64,000 bases of DNA from an uncultured Pseudomonadales bacterium (GCA_943842505.1 CALTDI010000019.1:1-64000), one strand, 5' to 3'. Counted from the stretch's first letter, positions 18,637 through 28,899 are shown. Numbers and translations are program-made. Notes: a model not told the origin generated them from the letters alone.

Positions 18637-18897
18637 TTACTGTAACAAGTGATGATCGGCTGGAAGGTTTTTCGAGATCCAAATTGCCAGCTTGTGGCGC
18701 ATATTCACTGCCTTCTCATCTTCCGTCGCCAGAGCCTGTATCACCCCATCCTTGACGAGTAATAGATAGATCGCACGCACTTTTATGTCGACGTGATCGG
18801 TACTTTCAAACTTTCCCGCGCCCCTAGCCTCGAAGTAGCGTGTGCCAACTCGAATAGCCTCTTTTAAAAGTTCGCCTTCGTTCTTAATTTTTTTCAT
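18637..18897 (-). CDS. DUF5062 family protein
   Basis: The 86-residue product (MKKIKNEGELLKEAIRVG at the start, then HKLAIWISKNLPADHHLL near the end) matches the DUF5062 family of small cytoplasmic proteins known from Vibrio and relatives, judged by recognition of these two blocks. An ATG eight codons upstream exists, but the family start is at MKKIKN. The function is unknown. It is transcribed just before the secreted cyclophilin, 8 bp apart. Confidence 0.7.
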   Translation of the reverse strand: MKKIKNEGELLKEAIRVGTRYFEARGAGKFESTDHVDIKVRAIYLLLVKDGVIQALATEDEKAVNMRHKLAIWISKNLPADHHLLQ

Positions 18898-19007
18898 GTT
18901 TGCCTGCGCTATTTGACGCAAAGATTGTAGGGTGAAAGCGACTCCTCATGCAATACAAGGTGCAGGGGCGTGCTTACAGTATCCGACGTTGCAGCAGTAA
19001 CTTCCGC

Positions 19008-19586
19008 CTAACTGTCTTGGTAACGAGCAAGCTCTTGGGGGGTGTCTATATCTTGCAGCACGCCAGGGTCATCAATTGACAGTTCGCGAACAGCACTTTG
19101 ATGCAGTGTGATGAGCTTTCGCCCCCCGGCATCTCCCTGAAGCTTCCCTAGCTCATCAAAATAGACGCTACCAAAGGCGACTGGGTTGCCTATTTTCGAG
19201 TCTAGCACCGGTATGACGATGCTGTCCTCTTCGATCTGCTCGGCTATCTGTCTATAGGTTGAAGCTTTGATGAAGGGCATGTCCCCGAGGCAGACTAGGC
19301 ATGCTCGCCAATCACCTATGTGCTGTGCGGCGAAAGCGAGTGTCGCTCCCATGCCTTGCTCTGCATGTTCAAAGGCTAGAAATGAGGTCCCGGGCGCTAG
19401 GGGTAATAGCTGTGGAATCAGCTCCGGACGAGTGACAACTATGCGATGGGGAAAGACTTCAGCGATTCGCTCCAGGGTCTGTTGCACCACAGTATTCCCA
19501 TTGTGCAATTGGGCGAGCAATTTGCTGTCGCCGAAGCGCTTGCTAAATCCTGCCGCCAAGACGATGGCGCCGATAGGTTTTGTCAT
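19008..19586 (-). CDS. MobA/MocA-like nucleotidyltransferase
   Basis: The 192-residue product has the nucleotide-binding signature AIVLAAGFSKRFGDSKLL at its N-terminus and the metal-binding CLGDMPFI near residue 100, as in MobA, MocA and related NTP transferases. MocA makes molybdopterin cytosine dinucleotide for xanthine dehydrogenase-type enzymes. The XdhC-like gene elsewhere in this window fits such a role, and VIPVLDSKIGNPVAFGSVYF resembles MocA more than MobA. No molybdoenzyme is adjacent. The precise nucleotide and product are inferred. Confidence 0.8.
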   Translation of the reverse strand: MTKPIGAIVLAAGFSKRFGDSKLLAQLHNGNTVVQQTLERIAEVFPHRIVVTRPELIPQLLPLAPGTSFLAFEHAEQGMGATLAFAAQHIGDWRACLVCLGDMPFIKASTYRQIAEQIEEDSIVIPVLDSKIGNPVAFGSVYFDELGKLQGDAGGRKLITLHQSAVRELSIDDPGVLQDIDTPQELARYQDS

Positions 19587-19628
19587 ATCGCGTCTGTCTG
19601 CATATCCGCCTGTGCTAGGACAGGAAGA

Positions 19629-19967
19629 TTAATGCAGAATCTTTGTGGACTTGCGGGTGGGTTCAATCTCTTGTTGAGATATCTCCACGACGAAACTCTC
19701 ACGCTTTTTGTCATGAGATTGTTGGGCTGTTGCCGCATCTTTCTCTGTGGCAGGGGCGCCGGCGTTTGCTTGGTCTTCGGAGTCGGAGCGCGCGGCCGGC
19801 AGAGAGTCCGCTGCTTCTTGCGCCTCTAATTGAGCCTTTATCTGATCGCTCAGATGACGGCGCAGTCTATTGACCACGCTAGTCATCACTTCGATGGTCT
19901 GACTCAACTGATCCAGGGTGACGAGTGTGCGCTCTGGATCGTCGTCAGCGTACTTCTTATCCTTCAT
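19629..19967 (-). CDS. Hypothetical cytoplasmic protein
   Basis: The 112-residue product has a helical N-terminal half (LVTLDQLSQTIEVMTSVVNR) with heptad-like hydrophobics, followed by an Ala/Ser/Asp-rich low-complexity stretch and a basic end. No family is recognised. It reads in the same direction as the nrdA-nrdB genes and lies 66 bp downstream of nrdB. Confidence 0.5.
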   Translation of the reverse strand: MKDKKYADDDPERTLVTLDQLSQTIEVMTSVVNRLRRHLSDQIKAQLEAQEAADSLPAARSDSEDQANAGAPATEKDAATAQQSHDKKRESFVVEISQQEIEPTRKSTKILH

Positions 19968-20033
19968 TCATGTGCTCCAGTTGGCGCCAAGCTCTTCGAG
20001 CTGACACTTAACCCTCAACCTTGATGCGAGAGT

Positions 20034-21317
20034 TTAATCCCAAGTTAGGGCGCCGCCCGTTTGATACTCGATAACTCGCGTTTCAAAGAAATTTTTCTCC
20101 TTACGCAGGTCCATAATTTCAGACATCCAAGGGAATGGGTTCTGAACACCTTCGAATTGCTCTGGCAAACCGATTTGGATAAGCCTTCGATTCGCTATGA
20201 ATTGTAGATACTCCTCCATCATAGCTGCGTTCATACCGAGCACGCCGCGCGGCATAGTATCTCTAGCGTATTCGATCTCCAGGTGCGTGGCTTGAAGAAT
20301 CATCTGAGTAGCTTTTTCTTTCATCTCGTCGGTCCACAGATTCGGATTTTCCAACTTGATCTGGTTGATCATGTCGATACCGAAATTCAAATGCATGGAT
20401 TCGTCGCGAAGAATATATTGAAACTGTTCAGAGGTGCCGGTCATCTTATTGCGTCTACCCATGGATAAGATTTGGGTGAAGCCACAGTAGAAAAATATTC
20501 CCTCTAGACAGCAGTAAAACGCGATCAAGTTCATAAGCAGTGCTTGATCGTTTTCAGTTGTACCGGTGTTAAATTTGGGGTCACTCAATTCCTGTGTGTA
20601 CTTAAGTCCCCAGGAAGCCTTCTTAGCGACAGAAGGTACTTCGTGATACATATTGAAAATTTCGCCCTCATCCATGGAGAGTGACTCGATACAATACTGA
20701 TAGGCGTGAGTATGAATCGCTTCCTCGAATGCCTGGCGCAAGATGTATTGTCGACACTCAGGATTAGTAATCAATCGATAAACAGCCAAGACAAGATTGT
20801 TAGCAACAAGTGAGTCTGCAGTAGAGAAGAAACCGAGGTTCCGTTTGACGATAAGTCGCTCGTCATCGGTTAAGCCATTAGGATCTTTCCACAGGCCGAT
20901 GTCTGCCGTCATATTAACCTCTTGCGGCATCCAGTGGTTGGCACAGCCATCCAGATATTTCTGCCAGGCCCAGTCATACTTGAAGGGAACTAACTGGTTT
21001 AAGTCGGCGCGACAATTAATCATACGCTTATCGTCAACAGCTACTCGATTGGCAGAACCTTCTAGTTCTTCGAGTCCGGCATCGACATCTAGCTCTTCCA
21101 GACCTTCGATAGCCTGCTGCAAAATGTCAGAATTTTGCTTTTCTTCCGAGACTTCTAGATTTGATTTAAAGTTAGCGACTTGCTCGCGTGCGCTAGCGAC
21201 AGGAGCGGGCGGCTCAACAACGGCAGCAACCGCTTCAGTAGTGGCAGGCTCTTGGGTGGTGGCTTTAACTAATGGTAAAGCCCCATCTTCCTGCTCGAAT
21301 TCATCCCATGACAGCAT
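20034..21317 (-). CDS. nrdB: Ribonucleoside-diphosphate reductase, beta subunit (class Ia)
   Basis: NrdB houses the di-iron centre and tyrosyl radical of ribonucleotide reductase, which makes all DNA precursors. The 427-residue product has an N-terminal extension of about 100 residues rich in Ala, Glu and Val. The R2 domain follows, with [12 protein letters not shown], the ligand-rich [16 protein letters not shown] segment and the C-terminal [18 protein letters not shown] ending in GGALTWD. The C-terminal tail is the part that binds NrdA. The length is long for the family because of the acidic N-terminal extension. It lies downstream of nrdA and forms an operon with it. Confidence 0.95.
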   Translation of the reverse strand: MLSWDEFEQEDGALPLVKATTQEPATTEAVAAVVEPPAPVASAREQVANFKSNLEVSEEKQNSDILQQAIEGLEELDVDAGLEELEGSANRVAVDDKRMINCRADLNQLVPFKYDWAWQKYLDGCANHWMPQEVNMTADIGLWKDPNGLTDDERLIVKRNLGFFSTADSLVANNLVLAVYRLITNPECRQYILRQAFEEAIHTHAYQYCIESLSMDEGEIFNMYHEVPSVAKKASWGLKYTQELSDPKFNTGTTENDQALLMNLIAFYCCLEGIFFYCGFTQILSMGRRNKMTGTSEQFQYILRDESMHLNFGIDMINQIKLENPNLWTDEMKEKATQMILQATHLEIEYARDTMPRGVLGMNAAMMEEYLQFIANRRLIQIGLPEQFEGVQNPFPWMSEIMDLRKEKNFFETRVIEYQTGGALTWD

Positions 21318-21456
21318 AGTTATTCCTCAATCTCGTTTCTTGCTTAATCTATTTGTACTGGTTGTTCGTTCTATTCATTTGTAGCAGCGAGTCCGCCGCT
21401 GCAGTGTCTGGCATAGGTCGGTACCCGAATAGCGGTTCGACCTATGCGTGCAAGTA

Positions 21457-24308
21457 TTACTGGCAGGCTTCGCAATCTGGATCATCCAGAGAACAAGCCT
21501 GTGGTACTGGCGCTGCTTCGCCGCTAGACACCTTGTTAAGACTATTGTCGGACACTGTAGACTTCTCAGTAGTTGTCGCTGCAAGAGCGCGCAAATAATA
21601 AGTAGTCTTCAAGCCTCTGAGCCAAGCCATACGGTAAGTGACATCTAGTTTCTTGCCGCTAGCACCAGCTACATACAGGTTGAGTGACTGAGCCTGATCT
21701 ATCCATTTCTGGCGTCGGCTTGCTGCATCAACCAGCCAGCGGGGTTCAACCTCGAAAGCGGTGGCGTAGATGTGCTTGATTTCATCAGGAACTCTGTCGA
21801 TCTTCTGTACACTGCCTTCATAATATTTAAGATCGTTTACCATCACGCTGTCCCAAAGTTTTGCTTTCTTCAGGTCACGTACGAGGAATGGGTTCACTAC
21901 GGTAAATTCGCCAGACAGATTCGACTTAACATATAAGTTTTGATAGGTCGGCTCGATGGACTGGGATACGCCGCTGATGTTTGCGATCGTGGCCGTAGGT
22001 GCGATCGCTAGAACGTTCGAGTTACGCATGCCGGTCTGTTGGATACGTGCTCTGAGGCTTTCCCAGTCGAGACGCTGATCCATATTCACTTCTAGATATT
22101 CTGCGCCACGTTCTTCTTGTAGAAGCTTTAGGGAATCGATAGGGAATTTGCCCTGATCCCAAAGTGAGCCCTCATAAGATTCGTAACGGCCTCGTTCTTC
22201 GGCAAGATCGCTAGACGCCTGGATGGCATGGTAGCTGATCATTTCCATGGATATGTCAGCGAACTCCACTGCCTGCTCTGAAGAGTAAGGAATGCGCTGC
22301 ATATAAAGAGCATCCTGAAAACCCATGATGCCCATACCGATTGGTCTATGCTTAAGGTTCGAATTCTTCGCCTGAGGTACGGAGTAGTAGTTGATGTCGA
22401 TTACATTATCGAGCATTCGAACCGCTGTCTTAATAGTAGACTTTAATTTCTCTTGATTCAGGCCTGACTCGGTGACGTGGTTTAGCATATTCACGGAGCC
22501 CAGGTTGCAGACAGCAATCTCGTCTTTGTTTGTGTTCAGAGTGATCTCTGTGCACAGGTTCGAAGAGTGGATTGCACCTATGTGCTGCTGCGGTGAGCGC
22601 ACATTACAAGTGTCTTTAAACGTAATCCAGGGATGTCCGGTTTCGAACAGCATGGAAATCATCTTGCGCCATAGATCGCTTGCTTTGATAGTCTTATAGA
22701 CCTCTATCTCGCCGGCCATCGCCTTACGCTCATATTCCTCGTAAGCAGCTTCGAAAGCTCTGCCACTCAGGTCATGTAACTCGGGCACGTTGTTAGGAGA
22801 GAATAGCGTCCAATCCTGATCGTTGAACACACGCTTCATGAATAGGTCGGGAATCCAGTTGGCTGTGTTCATATCGTGCGCTCGGCGTCTTTCGTCGCCG
22901 GTGTTCTTGCGCAGTTCCAGGAATTCCTCGATGTCCAGGTGCCAGGTCTCTAAATAGGCACACACGGCCCCCTTGCGCTTGCCGCCTTGATTCACGGCTA
23001 CAGCGGTGTCGTTGACTACCTTAAGAAAGGGGACGATTCCTTGCGACTTGCCATTGGTGCCCTTGATGTGAGCGCCTAGCGCACGTACCGGAGTCCAGTC
23101 GTTGCCCAGTCCGCCAGCCCATTTGGAAAGCATGGCGTTATCTCTGATAGCCGAGTAAATACCGTGTAAATCATCTGGTACCGTAGTCAGAAAGCAAGAC
23201 GACAACTGCGGGCGTAGTGTGCCTGAGTTAAATAGCTGTGGCGTCGAAACCATATAATCGAAGCTAGAGAGCAGATTATAGAATTCTATTGCGCGCTCTT
23301 CACGGTTCTCTTCGTTGCTGGCGAGACCCATTGCTACACGCATAAAGAACACCTGAGGTAGTTCGAAGCGTACGCCATTGCTGTGAATGAAGTAGCGGTC
23401 GTAGAGTGTCTGCAGGCCAAGATAGGTGAACTGTTGATCACGATCTGCCTGAAGGGCTTCACCAAGAATGCCCAAGTCGTATTCCAGCAGATGAGGTGAG
23501 ATCAGGCCGAGTTCGACGCCTTTCTCTATATAGGGCTTAAGTGTTGCCGCATAGCGATAGTGCATCTCTGACTGAGTCGCGGCTTCTGCTATGCCTAGAA
23601 AGCCAAGCGCCTCTGCACGGATGGTGTCCATAAGCAGTCTGGCGGTGACATAAGAATAATTTGGATCTTTCTCTACCATGGTGCGAGCGGTCATCACCAA
23701 GGAAGTGCGCACATCTGCCATTTTCACACCGGGGTATAGATTCTTTAGCGTCTCTTGGTAGATGTCGTCAGCGGAAACGTCTTCCAGGCCTTCGCAGGCT
23801 TCCCTGATGACTACCTGCAGGCGTTCTGTGTCGAGGGGGCCTTGTTCGCCATTATCCAGAATCACATTGATAGCGTTCGATCGGGCTTTTGCTCTTCGAT
23901 CTGCTGCTCTCGGATTCGCGCATGATCTGCACGGTAAATAACATAGCTTCTTGCGATCTTGTGTTCGCCGGTACGCATCAACGCCAGTTCTACTTGATCT
24001 TGAATGTCTTCTATATGAATCGTGCCGCCAGAGGGCATGCGACGGCGAAAGATATCGGTAATTTGGCGCCCTAGCTGCTGTACTGATTCATGGATGCGCG
24101 ACGATGCAGCTGCATTTCCACCTTCAACCGCCAAGTAAGCCTTGGTGATGGCGACGGCAATCTTGGATTCGTCATAGCTCACTACGGCGCCGTTACGTTT
24201 GATTACACGCAATTGGCCGGGCGCAGTTGCTGAAAGAGTTGCTGATTCGTTGCTAGTGGGAGTGGCGGGGGAGGCAGGGTCTACTGCTGTCTGTACATCT
24301 GTCTGCAT
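21457..24308 (-). CDS. nrdA: Ribonucleoside-diphosphate reductase, alpha subunit (class Ia), apparent frameshift
   Basis: NrdA reduces ribonucleoside diphosphates. The ATP-cone (residues about 34-130, beginning RVIKRNGAVVSYDESKIAVAI, with MPSGGTIHIEDIQDQVELAL) and the catalytic domain are in different frames. The first part ends at a TGA overlapping a GTG that opens the second part (MILDNGEQGPLDTERL). The second part continues through MLSKWAGGLGNDWT and NLCTEITLNTNKDE to the redox-active C-terminal CEACQ. Restoring one missing base near 23865-23880 gives a single protein of about 950 residues, the family size with ATP-cone. A sequence indel is likely, because the gene is essential and the protein is otherwise complete. 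A true split with a 4-bp overlap is conceivable but would separate the allosteric cone. Confidence 0.9.
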
Positions 24309-24532
24309 TATGTGCTCCGAATTTGTGGCTACTGCTTAGTATTCTTAATGGACTGTCTTGTTATTAGTGGCTCGAACTAGCTTAGTGCTATGGGCAACTA
24401 CTCGCTAAAGGCAACTATCCGTCGGTCTGAGTCTCGCCACTGCAATTTTTACAGCGAATGAGTTCCCGTCTGGCCAGATTTGGCAGCGAAATCGATACAA
24501 ACTGATCTCGTGGCCGAAAATCGGTAAGCCAT

Positions 24533-24548
24533 ATACTATATATTGTGT
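24533..24548. promoter_or_regulatory. NrdR-box-like site, near nrdA
   Basis: The 16 bp ATACTATATATTGTGT match the known NrdR-box pattern (acaCwAtATaTwGtgt) at all core positions, including CTATATATTG. NrdR represses ribonucleotide reductase genes when dATP is high. It is 225 bp upstream of the nrdA start. No second box at three helical turns is evident, so this site may be single or unrelated. Confidence 0.55.
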
Positions 24549-24745
24549 TTTTGCCGCAAGACTTTAACTGTTTTTTTGGATTTTATTGGGAACCCAGAAA
24601 ACAAGTCCAAAATAAGGGCCAAAATGTCCTTATTGATCAAGCGCTTTCTTATTATTGGACGGTGTGGCATTCGTAACCACCCGGCTTTGCAATAATTTTT
24701 ATTAGTATCTCTGAGAGATGCAAGCCCTTGATTTACGCTTAACTA

Positions 24746-24792
24746 ATACAATATATAGACAAGCTATAAATCGAAGACACAAGATAATGCGC
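24746..24792. promoter_or_regulatory. Pair of NrdR-box-like sites, 31 bp apart
   Basis: Box one (24746-24761, ATACAATATATAGACA) has the core CAATATATAG. Box two (24777-24792, ACACAAGATAATGCGC) is a weaker match to the same pattern. They start exactly 31 bp apart, which puts them on the same face of the helix three turns apart. This is the usual arrangement for cooperative NrdR binding. They lie about 440-485 bp upstream of nrdA, further than usual, so the promoter may also be distant. Confidence 0.6.
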
Positions 24793-24976
24793 TTGGCGTG
24801 GGAATGCAAGGGATTTCTCTGTGAGTAATATGTGGGTAAATTGTGAGTAGGCTGTTGTTGTAACTGGAAAAACCCAGAGTTGAGCCAGAGTGGCTCACGG
24901 CTTTTTAGAGCGCCGCAAAAGAGTGCAGAAGATGCCTCAAAAGGCGTGCAAAATCAGGTGATTGTCGCAATATGAT

Positions 24977-24998
24977 GCACCACTACATATAGTGGTGC
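24977..24998. other. Perfect hairpin downstream of argF
   Basis: The arms GCACCACTA and TAGTGGTGC are perfect 9-bp complements around a CATA loop. It is 25 bp past the argF stop and could end argF transcripts, but neither side has a T-run. It may instead act as an operator or RNA 3'-end stabiliser. Confidence 0.5.
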
Positions 24999-25022
24999 GT
25001 GAATTTCCCTAAAAACGCCAGA

Positions 25023-25918
25023 TTAGGGGGTAAGCAGGAACTCGATTAGCGCTTTTTGCGAATGCATGCGGTTCTCGGCCTCATCCCACACTACACTATC
25101 GGCGGCATCCAGAATCGATGCGCTTACTTCTTCGCCCCTGTGTGCGGGCAGGCAGTGCATAAATAGGGCATCTGATTGTGCCAAGGCCATCAGCTCCTCA
25201 TCTACCCGATAGCCCGCGAAGCTGGCAATACGCTGATTCTGTTCCTCTTCTTGGCCCATGGATGCCCACACGTCGGTCACCACTAGGTCGGCACCTTGTA
25301 CAGCTGTCTTGGGGTCTCGGCTGAGTTGGACGCGGCTTTTGTGCGTGTTGAGCAGATCGGCGTTAGGCTCGAATCCTTCTGGAGCGGCAATCTTTAGCTG
25401 GAAATCGAATTTGTCCGCCGCATTGATGTAGGAGTGGCACATATTGTTGCCATCGCCAATCCAGGCTACGGTCTTGCCACTGATGCTCCCGCGGTGCTCG
25501 ACGAAGGTCTGCACATCGGCGAGCAACTGGCAGGGGTGAAAGTCATCGGTAAGCGCATTGATGACGGGCACTGACGAATAGTCGGCAAATCGCATGCAGC
25601 TTCTCATGCTCAAAAGTCCGTATTGCCACGCAATCAACCATGCCGGCAAAACACGGGCGCTATCCTCGATAGGCTCCCCTCTGCCTAGCTGAGAGTCGGC
25701 ATTCGCCAGGAACACGGCGGAACCGTCTAGTTGGTTCATCGCGACCTCGAAGGCGAGTCTGGTCCGGGTAGAGGATTTCTCAAAAATCAGTCCCAGAGTC
25801 TTACGCGGCTTGGGCACGCCAGCTCCGGATTCTTCTTCAGTTCGCCAGCACGTTGAATAATATGATTCAATTCGTCGCTGCTGAGGTCCTGCAGGGTAAG
25901 AAAATGTTTTACACTCAT
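25023..25918 (-). pseudogene. argF: Ornithine carbamoyltransferase, frameshifted
   Basis: This enzyme makes citrulline from ornithine and carbamoyl phosphate. The family start [20 protein letters not shown] begins at the ATG at 25918. The frame changes near 25823 into [20 protein letters not shown] short segment at about 25592-25645 is again in another frame, where [18 protein letters not shown] can be read, and the frame then returns to [15 protein letters not shown]. Motifs SSTRTR, HPCQ and [11 protein letters not shown] are intact. One lost, one gained and one lost base explain the whole, and restoration gives 298 residues, a normal length. Two compensating changes about 55 bp apart are hard to explain by decay, so sequence error is likely. 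argG, the next pathway gene, lies 4.5 kb away. Confidence 0.88.
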
Positions 25919-26116
25919 GATCGCATCTGCTCTATGTTATTGGAAGTCTCCTGTCGACTCTATAATTAACAAGCGCTGGCTAGTTCCGCGATGAATTCGA
26001 TCAGAGCAAAAAACTAAAAAAGGCAGCTCGCGCCGCCTGTGAATGTGCCCATTTTAACCAGAACTGCAGGGCGGAGCAATTCCCCGTAGAGATAAGTGAG
26101 TCGTAAATACCCAAGA

Positions 26117-27653
26117 ATGAACGCCATTGAACTCAAACTCTTCTCCAGCCGTGTCTCGGCGATCTGCGATGAGATGGGTACTGTGCTTGCGGCGCACGGC
26201 GTTCTCGCCCAATATTAAGGATCGCCTCGACTTCTCCTGTGCCCTGTTCTCAAGCGACGGCAAGCTCTTTGCCCAGGCAGCACATATACCGGTGCATCTG
26301 GGGAGCATGGCTTTCGCCATGGAATCGATAACCGAAAATCGGACTGGCGGAAGGCGATATGCTGGTTTTGAACGATCCCTATCTGGGAGGCACTCATCTG
26401 CCAGATGTCACTCTCGTGGCGCCAGTGTTCATCGATCAGGGAGGCGCTTGATCGGGTTCGTTGCAAATAGGGCTCACCACGCAAATATTGGCTGCGACAC
26501 GCCAGGCTCAATGCCGATATCTTCGCGCCTGGATGAAGAGGGGCTAATCATTCCGCCGACTCTGTTGTACGAAGCCGGGCAAGTGCAGGAACAGGCGCTT
26601 TCCTTGCTGGGGATGGAAGAAGAAAAGCTTAGTGGGGATTTTGCAGCGCAAGCCGGTGCCAATACTCTAGGTGTACGTAGGCTAAAATCCCTTGTACAGG
26701 CGACAGGCCTTGAACGCTATACACAGGGCATGAGGGAGCTTAATGACTACGCGGATCGCATCACGGCAGACAGCATAAGCGGTTTGGAAGAGGGGGAATA
26801 TTGCTTCGAAGATTTTCTCGATGATGATGGCTGCGGGCAAGAGAATGTGAGGCTGGCGCTTACGCTGCGTATTAAGGCTGACTCTCTTGAGTTGGATTTT
26901 AGCGAGAGCTCAGAGCAGGTAAGCGGCAATCTTAACTGCCCGGAGTCGGTAGTGGCCGCTGCGGCATTTTACTGCATACGCTGCCTATTGCCTGGAGACC
27001 CTCCAGCCTGTGAAGGCTTGTTCAGGCGCATTCATCTGCAGACTAAATTAGGTTCGATAGTAAATGCCATGCGACCGGCGGCTGTCGCGGCGGGCAATGT
27101 CGAAACTTCCAGCCGTCTGGTCGATCTCGTCTTTGGTGCGTTGGCTCAGGCACTTCCGCTAAGGATTCCGGCGGCCAGTCAAGGCACGATGAATAATGTA
27201 GCTATGGGGCGCATAGACAATGAGTCCGGTGAGCGCTGGGATTATTATGAAACCCTGGCGGGAGGAATTGGCGCTGGGCCAAACACGCAAGGCCGTGATG
27301 CCGTGCACAGCCATATGACAAATACGCTAAACACCCCGATTGAAAGTCTGGAAATGCACTATCCCTTGCGTGTCCACCGCTATGCAATTCGCAGAGGCAG
27401 TGGCGGCAAGGGTAAGCACTCAGGCGGCGCAGGGATTGTGCGTGAATATGAATTCCTGGAGCAGGCGCAATTGAGCCTGCTTAGTGAGCGGCGCCGGCTT
27501 TTGCCCTGGGGCTTGCAGGGCGGCGGTCCAGGCAAAAGCGGCAGGAACTCATTGAATGGCGCGGCTCTGCCCGGCAAATGTTCTGTTTCGGTAAAAAAGG
27601 GAGACAGGCTGTTAATAGAAACCCCGGGCGGCGGCGCGTGGGGAAAGTGCTAG
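26117..27653 (+). pseudogene. hyuB: Hydantoinase B/oxoprolinase family protein, frameshifted
   Basis: HyuB-type proteins are the large partners of ATP-dependent hydantoinases and 5-oxoprolinases. Reading begins at the ATG at 26117 (MNAIELKLFSSRVSAICDEMGTVL) and moves frame at about 26189 into RRTAFSPNIKDRLDFSCALF. It moves again at about 26340 into LAEGDMLVLNDPYLGGTHLP, and returns at about 26447 (LIGFVANRAHHANIG). From there to the end the frame is intact, with NLNCPESVVAAA and GGIGAGPNTQGRD present and a typical C-terminus (SLLSERRRLLPWGLQGG). Two gained and one lost base restore 511 residues, the family size. The lesions are close to those of argF. The partner hyuA is absent here, so the substrate is unknown. 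Confidence 0.8.
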
Positions 27654-27849
27654 CCACTTGAATTTCTGTGATTGACCACCATCCATTAAAGGACTGGACG
27701 GGGAAAGCCCCTGTCGATATTTCGGCATGGATGTAGGCGGCATTGCTGACAAATCACTAGTGGCGTTGTAAACTCCGGCGCTCGCCATAAGACATATCAA
27801 ACTCGGTCGCTGTGGCAAACAAACTAATTAGGCTAGCGAGGCAGTATAA

Positions 27850-28170
27850 ATGAGCATTGAAGAAACTATTAAAGAGCAAATCGATTCAAATAGCATTTTG
27901 CTCTACATGAAGGGAAATCCAGAGCAGCCGCAGTGTGGCTTTTCTGCACAGGTAACGCAGATGCTAATGTCCTGTGGCAAGCGATTTGCCTATGTCGATA
28001 TTCTGGCGAATCCTGATGTGCGTTCCACGCTACCCTCAATATCTAATTGGCCAACGTTCCCGCAACTATTCGTGAAGGGCGAACTCGTTGGTGGCTGCGA
28101 TATCGTTACCGAAATGCATGAGAAAGGTGAGCTTCAGGCCCTGGTCGATACTGTAGAAGTCGAAGCTTAG
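27850..28170 (+). CDS. grxD: Monothiol glutaredoxin, Grx4 family
   Basis: Grx4-type proteins bind and deliver [2Fe-2S] clusters using glutathione. The 106-residue product has the monothiol active site CGFS with the cysteine at residue 29, preceded by LLYMKGNPEQPQ. NWPTFPQLFVKGELVGGCDI supplies the TP-type and GG glutathione-binding parts. The length is normal. A GAGG ribosome binding site precedes the ATG. The gene converges on rnt. Confidence 0.95.
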   Translation: MSIEETIKEQIDSNSILLYMKGNPEQPQCGFSAQVTQMLMSCGKRFAYVDILANPDVRSTLPSISNWPTFPQLFVKGELVGGCDIVTEMHEKGELQALVDTVEVEA

Positions 28171-28238
28171 TAGCGATGTCTGCGTGGGGCGGTTTGGCTT
28201 TATGCTTGAAAGTTCTCGCGGGATTAGGGTCTCAAGCC

Positions 28239-28899
28239 TTAACTCTTTCGAGTCGTACCAAGAGGCCAGCCGCCAAGTTCCTGCCAAGTATTTACGATCT
28301 TACAATATAACTCCGCAGTTTTTTGGGCATCATACCGGGCCGAGTGTGCCTCGTCGTTATTGAAGTCTATCCCCGCTGCCTCACAGGCTCTTGCTAACAC
28401 AGTTTGGCCGTAAGCCAAGCCGCTTAACGTGGCGGTATCGAAGCAGGAGAACGGATGAAACGGATTTCTTTTTAGCTTGTGCCTCTCACTAGAAGCATTG
28501 ATGAACCCTAGGTCGAAATGTGCGTTGTGTCCGACTAATATCGCTCGCTTACAGTGGTTCGCTTTTAATTGCGTCACGAACCATGCCGAACATTGTCTGC
28601 ATGACCTCTCTCTCCGGTCGCGCCACGCGCAGCGGATGAAAAGGATCGATGCCAGTAAACTTCAATGCAGCTTCTTCGAGTTTAAGTCCTTCGAAAGGAA
28701 TGATGCGATGGAAATAGGTCTGTTCGATCCCCAGAATTCCATTGTCGTCCATGCCCAGTATCACCGCGGATATTTCTAGCATGGCATCGGTCTGGGAATT
28801 AAATCCCCCGGTCTCGATATCGACAACCACAGGGAGGAAGGTGCGAAACCGGTTCGCAAGCAAATAGTTGGATTCTTCTTGAGAGTCGAAATCGCTCAT
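28239..28899 (-). CDS. rnt: Ribonuclease T, apparent frameshift
   Basis: RNase T trims the 3' ends of tRNA and other stable RNAs. The N-terminal part ([27 protein letters not shown] motif I) ends early in one frame. The rest ([18 protein letters not shown], motif II, and [14 protein letters not shown], motif III) is in the next frame. The join is at an AAAA run at about 28564 on the reverse strand. Removing one A gives [13 protein letters not shown] and a 219-residue protein, the normal RNase T size. The gene's ATG shares its A with the pyrC stop (TAATG), so the two are translationally coupled. A homopolymer sequencing error is the simplest explanation. Confidence 0.88.

Larger units (their letters stand above)
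24309..25022. other. Regulatory region upstream of nrdA
   Basis: This 714-bp AT-rich stretch has no gene I can support. It holds three NrdR-box-like sites (24533-24548, 24746-24761 and 24777-24792). It also holds an inverted repeat AATAAGG/CCTTATT (24611-24617 and 24628-24634), and a strong hairpin at 24977-24998. The leftmost part carries the nrdA ribosome binding site (GGAGC) before the ATG at 24308. Confidence 0.6.

Noticed and set aside
20797..21384. Forward-strand frame of 195 residues over nrdB
   Set aside because: It is antisense to the well-conserved nrdB and has shadow-like composition.
24309..25022. Cobalamin riboswitch or small RNA gene upstream of nrdA
   Set aside because: No cobalamin-box sequence was seen, and the reductase is class Ia, which does not use cobalamin. 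The visible signals are NrdR-like boxes and hairpins.
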